From the NCBI GenBank assembly GCA_014549065.1, contig JACDOX010000119.1:496001-560000 (forward strand): a stretch of DNA of 64,000 bases, read 5' to 3'. The position numbers and the translations under genes are program-made. Every line of letters begins with the position of its first letter. Position 1 is the stretch's first letter. Positions 1-12,700 of this stretch are shown piece after piece. Below the pieces are notes generated by a model. That model ran no database searches. It was given only the letters and a program-made list of their open reading frames with translations, and was not told the origin of the DNA. The stretch is from Cardinalis cardinalis. Taxonomy: Eukaryota > Chordata > Aves > Passeriformes > Cardinalidae.

Positions 1-501
1 TAGAGTATTTAAAATAATTTTCCCAAATTCAAGGGAAACATTTCAAGGCTGGCTATGTATTTAAAGAAGGCTACCTAGAAATAGGACTTAATTCCTACTT
101 AACCTNAGTATCCCTCCTTTCTTAACAACAGTGACCTGTGTTTTTCCCCATGCCCCAGGTACAAGCATCTTGTACCTCAGCTCATCTGCATGATTTCTGT
201 TTTTTCTAGTGATCCTCTTCTACTGTGGTGTTTACACTGAGTGAGGTTCAGTTAACTTCAGCAACAGTTCAAAAAAAGTACAGCAGTAAAGGAGGGGATG
301 TATGAGGTGTNAGGCAAGACTACAAGGAACAAGAGTTACAGGCTGCCACAACGGAAACTCCAGCTGAAAAAAAAGGAGAAAATAACTCTTCACTATGAGC
401 AAGGTGAAGCCCTGAAATAAGCTCAAATGTGCTTCATTGTAGAAGTCAATAGCTTGGTTACACTGGACACTGGGCTTCCTGACTTAACTTTGAAGTTGGT
501 T

Positions 502-552
502 CTGCTTGAGCAGGAGGTGGGGCTTGGGAGTCCTCCAGCTAACCTTTCTGTA
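502..552 (+). mobile_element. Probable CR1 LINE 3'-tail fragment
   Basis: The stretch runs CTGCTTGAGCAGGAGG, then a GGGCTT block, then CCTCCAG, and ends AACCTTTCTG. This order matches the end of many avian CR1 3' UTRs, where a 'gcttgagcagg-ggttgg' block is followed by 'ctccagaggtccctTCCAACC' and then ATTCTRTG octamers. The 'ggtcccttcc' part appears to be deleted and no clean octamers follow. Copies truncated at the 5' end are the usual form of CR1 in birds. It is very short, so chance similarity is possible. Confidence 0.45.
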
Positions 553-756
553 CATCCATGAGGTTTATTTTTGTAATTTGCTCATTATTTCCATCTTCCC
601 TCCTGTTGTGGCATTCTCTGATCAGGGAGTGACATCTTTGAATACCTGTTACATCTTTGTGTGGAACAAAACAGAATCANTAACTGAGAATTCATAATGT
701 GAAAATTCACAACTAAAACTTGCTGAAAACAGCCTTGAGTTTGCAGTTAGCCACTG

Positions 757-786
757 AATAAAATATCTTGTTGCCACAAAAAAAAA
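757..786 (+). other. AATAAA signal followed by A9 tract
   Basis: AATAAA at 757-762 is followed 15 bp later by CA and nine A residues (778-786). This spacing is what a cleaved and polyadenylated 3' end reinserted into the genome would show, and it would equally suit a genomic poly(A) site. The preceding 250 bp has no recognisable coding sequence and I could not identify a target-site duplication. It could be a tiny processed retrocopy, a real transcript end or coincidence. Confidence 0.25.
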
Positions 787-3700
787 GAAATACTGACTGA
801 TTTAAGGATGGGTGTGTCTTGTCTCTTGTTTGTATTAAAAGAAGATTGTTAGTAGTCTGTCATTTGTAGGCTTAAATTTCAGGAACCACTTTGAGACTCT
901 GGCATCATAGGGTTGTACATATAGACTCTTTCTGAATCTAAGTGAGCAAGCTGAACCTTCAGGAATTTTTTTCTTTTGCTGCAAAACCATATGAAAACTT
1001 TCAGTTCACATCCNTAGAGTCTTCATGAATTTGTGAAGCACCTTGGATGAACTGAAGACTAGAAAAAAAGCTCTAGAACTCTGCATAGCAGAAAGTTTTG
1101 TTGCTTGCTCCTATGAATGCAAAAACNCCAAGGCTGCTAAAGCAGGATTACACATTGACCTCCAGGTTGCTGTCGCAGATACTGGCTGAGAGGTGGAATC
1201 CCTTGTGTCCCCACAGCTCTCCTGAGCTGATGGCTGCTTTGCTGACAAATAATCAAACCAGGGAACGAGGCAGAAGAAATGTGGGCTCAGGGTGATTTTT
1301 AGCATTGTGCCAGAGATGCCAGAGGAGAGGACCCCCTTTGAAACTAGCAATACTCAATGCACATCACAGAATTGCCAGTTAGGCAAAAAACATCTCAAAA
1401 ATGGCTTTACCTGCTATATTCAACTTCCTGTCANAATAATTTTTACACACAACTAACCTAAACCCAAACATGCCTTTTCTGATGAAGCTCTTTCCTCACC
1501 AGGGTTCCAGTGAGTGCAGGCAGCCCTTCTGTGCATGCCTGAGCTAAGATAATTAGCATCAACTGTGCTGTGAAGTCAGGACCTGCAGAGAGACTGCAAG
1601 CTCAAGAACTGAGTCAAATTCAGAAACACAGGAGCTGTTTGAGCTCAGCCATTTCACTATTCTCCAATTTGAAGAGAAAGACCGCAGAGTTATTCTTAAT
1701 TCAGCAGTTTCACAGGGCTCCTTTTCACAGTGGGCCATCAATCACAACACCCAAAGCCAAAGCACACTTTCACTAGTTTGGTGTTCGTAATCTCTCACAG
1801 CAATTAATAAAACCAAGAGGAAAAGTGAGATGTGAGAGCTGCCTCCTTCAGAAGATACTTTCTTTCCTTTTGCTTTAAGTCCTCCAATTTTATAACTCAC
1901 TTATGGATCTATAATCCATAGGTACCAGTTAGGCACAGTATATACATTAGTCACATTATACAGTAAATGCTAATATCCAATAAATACTAATAATACTCCA
2001 TTAAAACATTAATTTTTATTTTCTCTCACCAAAACTATAGTGCTGCTGAAGACTAACTTTGCAGGTAACTTCACTAATGTATTATTAGATTGCTTGGTGT
2101 AAACCAGCTCCATTAAGAAGTTTATGAACACTCCCCCCAAACCTACACTGCACACCTTTTATGTTGCTTTTTTTTCACTAANAAGATCAGTAATCTTCAT
2201 AGGCAGGAATGGTTAAAGTAAGCCATTGTATATTGGATCCCATTTATGAGAACAAAACTTTAAGCTGTACCTCTAGGAGCCATGACCAGTTGGTGTTCAC
2301 ACCATGATTATAAAAAAGCAGTCAAGAAAATCCAAACACAGTTAACACACTGAGGAGTAAAAGCACTGCAAANATGAGGATGAAAACAAGACACTTACAT
2401 TACCAGAAGTTCAGGCTTCTCAGAAAATCCCCCATCTCAGGCTTCAATGNCCACCAGACAAGTTAATCCAACTCCAGATCTTAACATCTTTAATGAAAAA
2501 TAAAACCAAACCCATTAGCTATAATAATATCTGAGTCCAACTTTTTCTTCAAGTCGCTCATGTGGGGAGAGTTCCAAGAGATAATTCTTTCACCCTTAGC
2601 TTGTTCCTAAGGATACATGAGGCTTCATTGAATTAATTTAAGGGGCACCTGAATAAAATGTTTATCTATGGCAGAAATAGCTCTGTATTAGAATGAAGGT
2701 TAAGTAACTACCTCCACTGTGGAATTAAATACTAATTGCTGTTGCCAGGCAGCTCTACACTGATTCTAGGCCATTCAAATTTATATCATCCTGGANAACT
2801 CTAAATGCCTCATCAAAAAATGAAAATCCATGTATTCAGCCAGTGACCAGCTATTGTAAACCTGCACATTAAGGTACATGGGTGGAAAGGAGCTTAATTA
2901 GCTTTTGCATAGAGAAAACAAAACAGGGAATGCTGTCCCTTGCTCCTCACACAAGACACCGACTGAATTGATAATAGTCACAACCGACATAAACATCAGT
3001 CCCTTATCTAAAACTGTCATACCTTTCCCCTGAGTGACAGGGGGCTCAAAAAGCTGATGCTGAAGACGGCAGCAGGCACCGGCAGTTTTCTAAAGCTTTC
3101 ATACCTTTTATCTGTTGCAATCCAACAGGCAGCACCACCAGCTCCTTCCTCTCACAGCAGGACCCACCAGCCCCAACAACTCNACCTCTCTCTTCCTGAC
3201 TCTTTAAACCTTTTCTCTGCCATGCATAACACCTGTGTGCCCTTTTNCTCTTCTGTGATTGGCCAATGCACATCAGCATTCCACACCTCTTCTCCTTCAA
3301 TGCTGTTCACCTGCCTTACNCAGCTGCACCCCATTAGGGATGAGGCTCAGCCNTAGCCCCATTGCTAATCTTCCACAATCTGTTCTCCTACAAGGGAATA
3401 GCCATGGATGTTGTCTAGATAGACCCCAAGAAATCTCTTGACGTGTCTCCCACAGCAAGTGGCTGCTTATGGTTTGGATGTAAAAGAAGGAGTTTTTCTT
3501 AAAAATGTGTGATTTGTCCCAGGGTTTGCTCAGAGCATTAAAACAAGCATCAAGCTCCATCTCAGTATGCTGCACCAGCCCCCAGTGAACACANAGGCAT
3601 TCCCTGGATTTGGGATGTCAGCAAGGATAACTTAATCTACTGCTGTACCNAAAAGAAGCTGCAGCCCTGTTACTTCTCCCTTCAGTTAGCACCAGAGAAA

Positions 3701-4096
3701 ATATTGCTTTAGTTCAAGTAAACTTGATTTATTTCTTTTCCACGTAAAATTCTAAGGAAGACGCTGGGTATAGGGCCACAGGAGAAAATACAGGAACTTT
3801 GCTAACATCTTAGGCAGGGACACAAATAAAATAGCAATGTGTGAATGGAGAGATGGATATTGAGCTAAGAGTTACAAGATAAGAGTTTATACCCAGACAC
3901 AACCACAGCTTCATTCAAATGACCTTGAGAAGTGAGTTCTTCTCTCTGTGCATCTGGCTGCTCATCTGCATAAGNAAACAACAATGCCAGCTCCACTTCA
4001 CAAGGTACTGGGAGATCAAGGCATTATTGGAAACCAATTTAATGTCTGTACCCAGGTGACATAACTCAGCTGGAATGAAATTTCCTCAAGGAAGCA

Positions 4097-4122
4097 ACTA
4101 AATTTACAGACTAAATTTACAG
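4097..4122 (+). repeat. 13 bp tandem duplication
   Basis: ACTAAATTTACAG occurs twice in direct succession (4097-4109 and 4110-4122). It is followed by a degenerate relative, ACTTTAAATCTAAATTTA. This is a small local duplication with no sign of function. Confidence 0.8.
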
Positions 4123-6854
4123 ACTTTAAATCTAAATTTAATTAGATGACAAAACTGATTCCTCTTCTCCTAAAGTTTGAGGTGAATAAATTCAGAAATA
4201 GCAGCTGGTCAGGATGAGCTTTAGTCACACTTTTAGAAAAGAGAGGTTTTTTAGAAATGTTATGGAAAAGTTCAGCAGCTGTATCCACAATCACTTNGAA
4301 TGTATCACACTAACTAGATCATCAACAATTTCCTTTGGCTTTTTAAACATAAGACAGGCAGAAATAACCTGATTTACATAATTACAATTATACACAGTAA
4401 TGAGATTCCATCTTGTAGATATAACAGCTTCCCCAAACACAAAGGAAAAGATCAGATCTGCAGATCTAATCCTTAAAAGAAAACATTCTAGAAAATAACA
4501 GTTAATGTTGCTATAATGTTGTACTGTAAGATTTAGAAACCTATCCAAATGCCATATGAATACAAATATTCTGTTTATTCTGCATGCTAATAATTTGGAC
4601 ATCAGTAATTTTGCTGAAATCCTCAAAAAGAGCATAATTTGCCTTTTTATTTAAGCAATGACCCTGCAATCTACAATTTTCTTTCCCTANTCAATGTCAA
4701 ACTTTGCAAAGATACACAAAGGGAGCTAAAGGCTCACTTATTAGTTGCTAACCCTAGGTACCTGTTGTTAAAACTCAAGCAGGGGCAAGCTATATAATTT
4801 TTAAAGTAGTTTTCTGACTGATAACTGCTTAGGAATAGAAGTTTTGATTCAGGGTTCATAACCAAAATGGGCTTTTCCTGGCTACCAAAAAGAGTTGTCT
4901 TGTTAGNTGGAATCAGAATAGATAATGCAGAGGAAAAAAAAAGAACATTTCCCTTTGTGTTCATCTCTGGAGATACTTGGGGACATCATTATCAGTAAGG
5001 GCTGCTGGGGTTTGATCAGTTCAAGAAATATATTGTTGGGATGGGTAATATTGAGTAGCTGACAGGTTACTACTCCATGAAATGCTCTTAGCCCACCTCC
5101 TGCATTCCTCTTCCTCCGGCTCTTGTCCCTTTGCCCTTTTTAGTTCATCTTGTCAGAGATGAGAAATGGCTGCACTCGGTTTAGTCTGTGGCGAACAAGA
5201 AAGGCAGTCTACATCTGAACTTGAATTTTAGGTCATCATAACATTTCTTCACTTGGAGGATTTTCTGTTTCATGAAGTGGACACCTTTGTTGAAGGGAAT
5301 AAAGAGACAGGGCTTCACACCGNGCAGGGACTGATATCATGGGAGAACAATGCTCCCCACAAACCACACATTGTACAGGCACACACAAAATGAGCTTTCA
5401 TGCAGGCTTCTGTCAGTGCCACTCAGCCCTGCCTGAATGGACAGAGCTCTTGTGATTTATCTTCCATTCAGCAGGCAATACCCAGTAGTTTTTCAGCAGT
5501 GATGGATAAGATCTCTTGCTAAATATACTGCTGCTGCCTGCTGAGCATTGTTGAGCCTGAGAACTGAATGGGAAGGAGAAGTTTAATCTATCTCACACAT
5601 GGAGCTGCAGGTTAGGAGAGTTACAGGAGGTTTAGAAAAGCAGCTTAGAAAAGCACCTGATTAATTTTGNATTTTTCAGCTAGAGGGAATATGACTATCC
5701 TATTATTTTTGTATTACATATATAATGCAGTGCTTTATCTGGTGTCTGTGCAAGAAGGATGTATCTGGGTTTCAAAGCTGTTCTGATTTCCTAAACCCNT
5801 CCAAGGCTGCTGTATTTGCAGGACATTCAACATACATAGTGTAGCCCTCTATATTTTCATATTTTGACATATTGAGATATTTTAAAACATTTTATGTACC
5901 TAATGTGTAAACAGAGACAGACTAGCATAGTATTTTATAGCAGTGCCCATTCCCCCAGCACGGGGATGCTCAGCAAGCCACCCAGGCTTCACTCCTTCAC
6001 ATCACCTGGCTTCTGAAATACAGCATNCTGTGCTTTTAAACTCAAGCCACAAAACAAAAGCCTCCACCTTTTCAGAGCAACCAGTTTATCTCACATAGTT
6101 GTGGCCTCTGGAGTACAATATAGGGGAAGTGGAAATACCTGTGGGCAGAAACTTTTCCCTCTCCTTTTAAAAGAGGCTCTATACTCATATTTTTGGGGTG
6201 AGCTCACATAATCCTACATGACAGTAGGATTNTGATCAAACCAAGAATGTTCTGAGCAACACAAACAACTTTTTAGATGTAAGGCTGGGCATGCAAATGG
6301 AACCATAGGTTTCAGAGGGTTGAGGCAAATGCACAAAAATTACTTTCTGACTCAGCTCTGATGTCTCCTATTAGCACCTTGAGCAATAGTGCCTCTTTTA
6401 ATTATTTAAATAGAGGGACTAATCTCTTTATGGAGGAAAATAGCAGTTCAGTTTGGGGAAAAAAAAGGAATTTAATAGGTGTATCCTCTCCTGAGGGACT
6501 TGATAACCTCAGGATGCTGAGAANGGTGCAAAGGGAAAGCAGAAACTTCACTGACCTGCTTGTCAGNGCCCCTGAAACATCATCTTTCCCAAACAACCTA
6601 GGATTTTATTCCTTAATTGTGTGCCTAAGTTGATTTTGCTGTTCATAAATAATGCCAACATTTAAGCACTGCCCCATCACCAAAAATTGTGGACAAGAGC
6701 TGGTGAAATTAGAGCTGACTGCTTGTTCCACATCAGTTAATATATTTAAGAGCAAAGGCCCATGCAGAAGAAATCCCCAGTCAATGTGGGTAAAGAGATC
6801 AAGCTCTGTTCTGGGTGAATCTCTCCCTTGGCTTTTTTTTTATTTTATTTCCAG

Positions 6855-6897
6855 GAAACTTGAACAACAGTGTCAGCAGTCTGCTAAGAATTTCAAG
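6855..6897 (+). other. Exon-like interval, 43 bp (weak candidate)
   Basis: A very T-rich tract ending in TTCCAG (to 6854) is a strong 3' splice-site match. It is followed by 43 bp ending CAAG before GTAGTC, a mediocre donor. Taking the first base as the end of a codon, the reading KLEQQCQQSAKNFK is open and looks like coiled coil. Short pseudo-exons with good acceptors are frequent in vertebrate introns, and there is no partner exon close by. I do not recognise the peptide. Confidence 0.12.
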
Positions 6898-9377
6898 GTA
6901 GTCAGTAGAATGTGCTTTGAACACAATTTTTTAAGGTACCTAAATGATCTGAGAAACTCAGATTCATGGGCTATAGGTATTTATTGCCAATTTTAAGAGT
7001 TCATTTCCAGCATTTTATCACAGGACATAGGACACTGAAGTAACTCTAATAACCTCTTGTAAGGAAAAGAAGGGAGAAAGGTTTAAAAAATTTCTGCTGA
7101 CAGTAATGTCTATTTCAGATACTTAAATATAATGATGCCAGTAGGTGCTGCTTTAATATTGCCAGCCATAGTCATTTTGGAAGATGTTCTTTTGTTTCAG
7201 GAAGATCATAAGTAGGGTGACATGTGATATATTCAGTGCAAATGAGTACTTAAAGAAGCAGCTGTTAAAAGATTAAACAGTCACATAAAAACTTCTTAGG
7301 GTTTTATAGAAATTAAAGCTGTCTCCAGGTAATCTAATTTTATATGCNCTTCTTGATCCATTTTTTTAAGATTTTTTTTCCTTGGAAAATCAGGCAGAAA
7401 TGTTTAATGGTAAAAAAAGGCTTCTTGCCAGAACAGTAAGATTTTCTGCTTCAGGTCTTTTCTTGTCACTGACTGAATGGAAGACAGCCAAAACCCACAT
7501 TCTGTTTGTTCTTTCTCCTGGGCTTAGGGTAGATTGTGATCTCTTCATCATCTCTTTATATGGACAAAAGGGAGGCCTCAGATAAGAGAGAGCCACTGGT
7601 GGCACTGTCAAGATTGTCTGTAATGCATGTTTTTGTCTAAATTTTGTTGTAGAGAAATGCCACATGTAATAATCTCCCGCTCCAGCCAATTTAACTTTAG
7701 AAATCCTGTCTGATGAGTACTTAAATAGCTTGAGTTTTCTAAGTCTGAGCATCTTGGGGTGAACATCCAGTACCCTCTTCCAGGACAAAAATTCCCCAAG
7801 TCTTTCTGAATTTCTAGCATTTGTCAGGGCCTCCACAGTGTGGGAATTTCCAGATGGGCAAGGGTGACTTTTCAGAGCTTTCAAGGTTTACTGATGATTC
7901 ATATTCATCATCTTGAGGGTAAGTTTCATCTGAAAAATTCAGAATTTTGGAAAGTGGATGAGGTTTATTAGTTAGGCATATCATGATTCCCAAATGGAAT
8001 TTTAAGTTATTGGATATGTTTCAATGTTTTGTTTGGAACTGGTGAGTCACATATTTCTAAAACAACAAAATAGAAAAAGAAAAAATTAGAAGACGAATAT
8101 TTTTAACTGCTTCCTTAAGAGATAATTTTGTAATCTGCAAGGGACNTTTTCACTGAAGTTGGGAATGTCACCTACATTCCTTCATCTGCAGGGTGCTTTA
8201 GTGGACNGCTGACTTTCATGAGCTTAATATTTCAATTTAAAATGTGCTTTATGTANTATATTCTTATGCCTTTCTTTCATGGATGCAGCAAAGGGGTTCT
8301 AGCTGTTTTCTGNTTGAGGGTTTGAGGTTTTTTTCACTCTGGATTATCCATCTGCTTAATTGGATGAGGGTTGTGCATGTTGTTTCAGTGAGTTAATTTC
8401 TGGAGCATTAATTATTTGATAAGCTCTAATGAAGATTTAGGCTTAAAGACTCCCATAAATTTGAATATTAAAAGTTTAATAAAATAAATCCAAAAAGTTA
8501 GCTTTTCTTTGTTTTTGACAGCTTTGGCAAGAAGGTGGGTAATTAAGAGGAAAGCATTCCNTGCCATTTGCATGAAAATAGAATAGACAGAAAGAAGGAT
8601 GACATATTTGTCCTCTGCCTTCAGAAATTAAAATCTCAGGGAAGGGAGATTGCACGGCTATTGAAGCCACCTCTTGGATCTGATTTCCCAAATTACCCCA
8701 GTGTAAATGAGAGGACAAATCTGCTCTAATTTTCTGGGCCTCTTGGGTGCTGCCCACCCCATCTTTGGAATTGCTCCAATCCCAGCCGTATTCCTGGCAG
8801 ACTCGTGCTGAGGCTGGCCAGAAACCTGCACAGGGCTAAAGAAATATCCACATCCCAACTCATTTCAGAGTGCTTCAAGATGAATATCTGCACCTTTATT
8901 TTTTGTGGCCTTGGTCCTGCTGGAATCCTTGTCAGGATTTCCANGAATGTACTTTAAACTGAGATGACAAAGACTTGGGTAGGAGAATTATTCCCTTTAG
9001 GTCTCCTGTAGGCAGAAGTTTGCAGACTGTTTGCAATCATCTCCCTTTGAAGTTCTGGGCTTTTTTTTGCTGAAATGGGGAGAAACAACAATTGCAGGAC
9101 TGCACGTTGCTCCAATGAGCTCTGCCAAATATTCTAGAGAAATTGTGCCAAAATCTGAAAGTTTAAGGAGGGTTCAGTTTTGCAGCAGTGTGAGTCTGTA
9201 AATAAAGTTTTATTTCATGGTGTTTTCCTGTTTAGATAAATGTTAACAGTTTCAAGTCTCCTTGGAATGAACAGCTGTGTTGGAACCATTCCACCAATTA
9301 AGCTCTTCAGAGTAGCTCCTATGCCTTGATATTGAAATGGTTTTATTTGGAATATGGCACAAGNCTGTTATTAGTTA
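6898..9377. other. Non-coding stretch
   Basis: The longest open frame here is 164 codons on the minus strand at 7390-7884. Its translation shows no domain, signal peptide or conserved motif, so I treat it as chance. A short exon-like decoy with a perfect donor lies at 7876-7918. No repeats are recognisable. Confidence 0.6.
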
Positions 9378-9400
9378 GTGGCATGGAAATTCCATGCCAC
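9378..9400. repeat. Perfect 23 bp palindrome with NF-kB-like core
   Basis: GTGGCATGGAA (9378-9388) and its exact reverse complement TTCCATGCCAC (9390-9400) are separated by one A. The centre, GGAAATTCC (9385-9393), fits the symmetric kappaB sites preferred by RelA/c-Rel dimers. An 11 bp perfect inverted repeat with a 1 bp spacer is expected about 0.015 times in 64 kb of random sequence. It may be a dimer-binding site or only a hairpin; the sequence alone cannot decide. Confidence 0.6.
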
Positions 9401-9692
9401 TTTAATTTGAAGTAAATACCTGCCATTCAGGTGGAATTTTCAGCTATGATTATTAATGAATTAACAGGTTTTCCTCATACTCCTTTCATTGTGTTGTATT
9501 TTCACGTGGGTCACCATCGAATTAAATATAGAGTGGCTCAGAAGAAGTAGGTGATAACACTGAATCTTTGCAGATGGGTATATCTGATGAGACACTCAAT
9601 TTATTTCTCTTTCCCAAAAATTGATGACAACTTTACAAAACCAGACCATTTCAGTATTAATTACACAGATACTGCCATGGTTTTGGTTTTTG

Positions 9693-9715
9693 TTTTTTTT
9701 TTTTTTTTTTTTTTT
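9693..9715. repeat. T23 homopolymer tract
   Basis: Twenty-three uninterrupted T residues follow a T/G-rich lead-in. On the minus strand this could be the poly(A) tail of a retroposed sequence, but the nearest minus-strand AATAAA (near 9770) is more than 50 bp away, too far for a normal cleavage site. A slippage-prone homopolymer is the safer call. Confidence 0.85.
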
Positions 9716-12700
9716 CCAAAAAGAGGTTTATAGAGCCACAAGTTTCACTGTCCTTGTTAATTCTTCATTTATTTCAGTTGGTCTTACACATTTAATGTTT
9801 GGTGCAGAAGATGATTTACAAGGTGTACAGGTTTGTCCTTAAACATCCAAACTCTCAAAAATGGGTAAAAAAGAGAGAAATGGAGGAATTCTTGCTTCCC
9901 TGAGACATAGATTGTCTTTGCATTGCCTTTATATTTTTATGTGATGGAAAATTTAATGTGGCCTCAATGAAAATAGTTGTCCTGTAAGTATCACTGGGTT
10001 TGGATATGACCTTACAGATTAAAATTAGCACCCAGTCTTCTAATTATTTTTCATCTATTCTGTTTGTTTTAATTTTTCTCTCTTCTGAGTTTATATTTGA
10101 TCCAAAGAAGGCCTTGAATTAGATTATGAAGTTACAGACCTCTTACATTATAGAAACGGCTGTCGTGAAGTGGTCNTGCAAAGCAGTAAAAAGAAAAGAG
10201 TTACTCAATGCCTTTTACAATGCTCATGCTCAAACTTGGAGTGTTCTAACTTAACAACTGAACTTTTATGAGGATTTTTCCTAGTAGAAGAACAATGCAA
10301 ATTTACTTCTGTCTAAAGATGATTGTGAAAAGTTTCATTACAGAAAAGCCTGAGACATCCTTCCAGGGAATGTGCACTTGCTGACCTGGTTTCTCTTGCT
10401 GTTCTGGCTGTAGGGTTTGGAAGAGATGACCACAGACACATGGAAAATGGACTTGACATGCAAGTGTCTCTAATGTTTATTGGACATATCTATTTATAAT
10501 CTTTTCACTTTTAAGCTTTATGTTGCTCAGGGAAAAAAATCATAATCATGTCAATAGCAATTTTACATTTGGAGCACTGTACAACTCTGCTTTTAATCAT
10601 GAAGTAATTGCAAGAAATAAACATTTATAAGTAAACTTGGAGTGATTTCTCCATCATTGATGCGCCTTTTGATGTATCTGACCTCCCTTATGAAGAAAAT
10701 ATCTGTGTCTTCCTTGTTATGTTCCATTTATTATGACTAATTTCTGCTGTTTGACTTCAGCATCCACGCTGCTTCTTCAAAAGCTTTGGTGTTTTGGCAG
10801 CAAAGTCTGAACTATCTCTGCAAGTTCAAATCTTGGCCACCAACCCACCAGCCTAAACTGCATAGGATTCTGTGCAATGTTAAATTTTCAATAGGAACAA
10901 GACTGCAAAAGGACCCAGTTTTCCTTCCCCTCACAGCTTTCTGGAGGGTCTGATGACCACTTCTCAAATTTCAGGCTTTAGTTTAAACTTACCTCCAGCT
11001 GCTGTTCTTGTGAAACAGTCCAANTTAGGAGAAGACTCTGAATAAATAAAATAAAACTTTATTTTATTTAAAACATAATCTTTCAATACTCAGGTGCTTG
11101 TACACACCATATCAATCTCTAATCATTCAGGTTTTTATAAGTACTAATATTTCCAATCAGTTTATGGCTCCAGCTCATCGACATCTTCNTTTCCTTTATC
11201 ACTGATGTGACCACATATATTTACTCATTTTGTTAGAGATTATGATGTATGGAAGACAAAATCTCTTTTCAGTGTAAGAAGTATGAGGCAGTCAAAAGTC
11301 TTAACCCCCTCCTTATATGCAGGAATTCTGAAGGGAGGAAAGTCTTGTTTTGAGGGAACAATATACTCAGTGGTCAAGATTTGGCTTTCTCTTCTTGAGT
11401 AGCTTCATCACAAAATAAGAAAGTACTATGCTTTCTTTCTAAATGTTAATTTAAAAGGGTAATAAAAGTCTTTCATAAATATCACTTTTATTCCNTTGAA
11501 GCTCACCATCAAATATAAAATATTTTTGGAAAAAAATTTCCATGAAAATAAAGTTTCTACCACGGAAACATTTTTTAAGTTATAAATTTCAATTTCCTCC
11601 AATCAGATTTAACTTTAATAGTTATATTTGGATTGAGTACATGGTGGTAGAACTCTGCAGAGACAGCTACTTGTTCTCTAATCACAACTTGCTCTGATTT
11701 TCAGGGGGAATTTGATCCAAGTAATTCAGGGGTGTATTGTTTTCTCTGCTGTGCTCAGTTCTGCAAGTACAGTTTCCCTCACTCCATTGATAACAATGAA
11801 GCATGTGAAAGGAAGGGCCTGTGGAGTAGAAAAGATTTCATTAATCATGAATCATTACATTTGTCAGTTGGCAAAGGGAGACTTCCTCATTTATCCCTTG
11901 AATGAAATTAGGTCTGGCCTAGCTGCAGTTAGAAATTCAAAATTACCTTGGCATCTCTCTGTTGCTGTTTATATGNGCACCATAAAATGGCAGATGGCAT
12001 TTTATTAATAGCAGATGAGCTGAGCCTTTCANGCTACCTTTTTTTCTGAGATTTGGTTTCTTTGAATTTGAAATGACACCTACCTACATGATTTCGTGGT
12101 GCTTCTGTATAATTTCCTTATTTAAAAAAAAATGCTTCATGTGGTTTTAACTGCACCTGCCACTCTCCTCCCACATCTGAGGTGGCTAATAAAAACCATA
12201 ATAAAGATAAAGCTTGAAGAATTCATAGTTTTTACCTCCTACCTACTTTCTTTTTGTTCTGGAAGTAGCAGCAAACAGGAAGAAACTGACTTGATACAAA
12301 AATTCTGATTTTTATTGTAGATCTAAGTTTAAACACTACCTTGGTCAAAGCATTGCAAAACATTCCTGATATTTCCAGGTCACTCTCTTTGGAAAACCTG
12401 AATGTCAACCAAATTCAACATATGGAGGGAATCTGACATCCATAATATTTGTTTTCTTTTTTTTTCCCCCCATCTCTCTTGCTTAATATGNACACAGCAG
12501 ACACTTCCAAAGGAACAGGCCATGCATACAAAACCACATACATTAGTTTTGAGTGACAACCACTTAGAATTTACTCACTGAAGGGACTACCACTAGTCAT
12601 AAATAGTTACACCCACTAGATGAAGTCAGATCTGTCCCTGTGATAGCCACATCAAATTCTGTACAAGAACAATTCCCCCTCCCACAGGAAGGTTATTGAC

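Larger units (their letters stand above)
1..6854. other. Non-coding AT-rich DNA, no gene seen
   Basis: All frames are broken by frequent stops and the short open frames have no recognisable domain. The supportable contents are a probable CR1 tail (502-552), a poly(A)-signal/poly(A) pair (757-786) and a 13 bp tandem duplication (4097-4122). The somewhat GC-richer patch at about 3040-3360 has overlapping short frames on both strands, several interrupted by N, and nothing in them resembles a known protein. Confidence 0.6.

Noticed and set aside
4454..4467. 14 bp palindrome AGATCTGCAGATCT and similar short ones (16424-16435, 17961-17978, 56018-56035)
   Set aside because: Inverted repeats with 6-8 bp arms are expected by chance about once or more per spacer length in 64 kb, so they are not evidence of function.
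7390..7884. 164-codon open frame on the minus strand
   Set aside because: No domain, signal peptide or repeat match is visible, and in 64 kb and six frames one or two such lengths are not surprising. No supporting splice or promoter context.
7876..7918. 43 bp interval with a perfect donor (AGG/GTAAGT)
   Set aside because: The acceptor has a poor pyrimidine tract and two of three frames are closed. Treated as a decoy.
10822..10836. GTTCAAATC resembles a tRNA B box
   Set aside because: There is no A box at proper spacing, and the flanks do not form a T-arm or acceptor stem.
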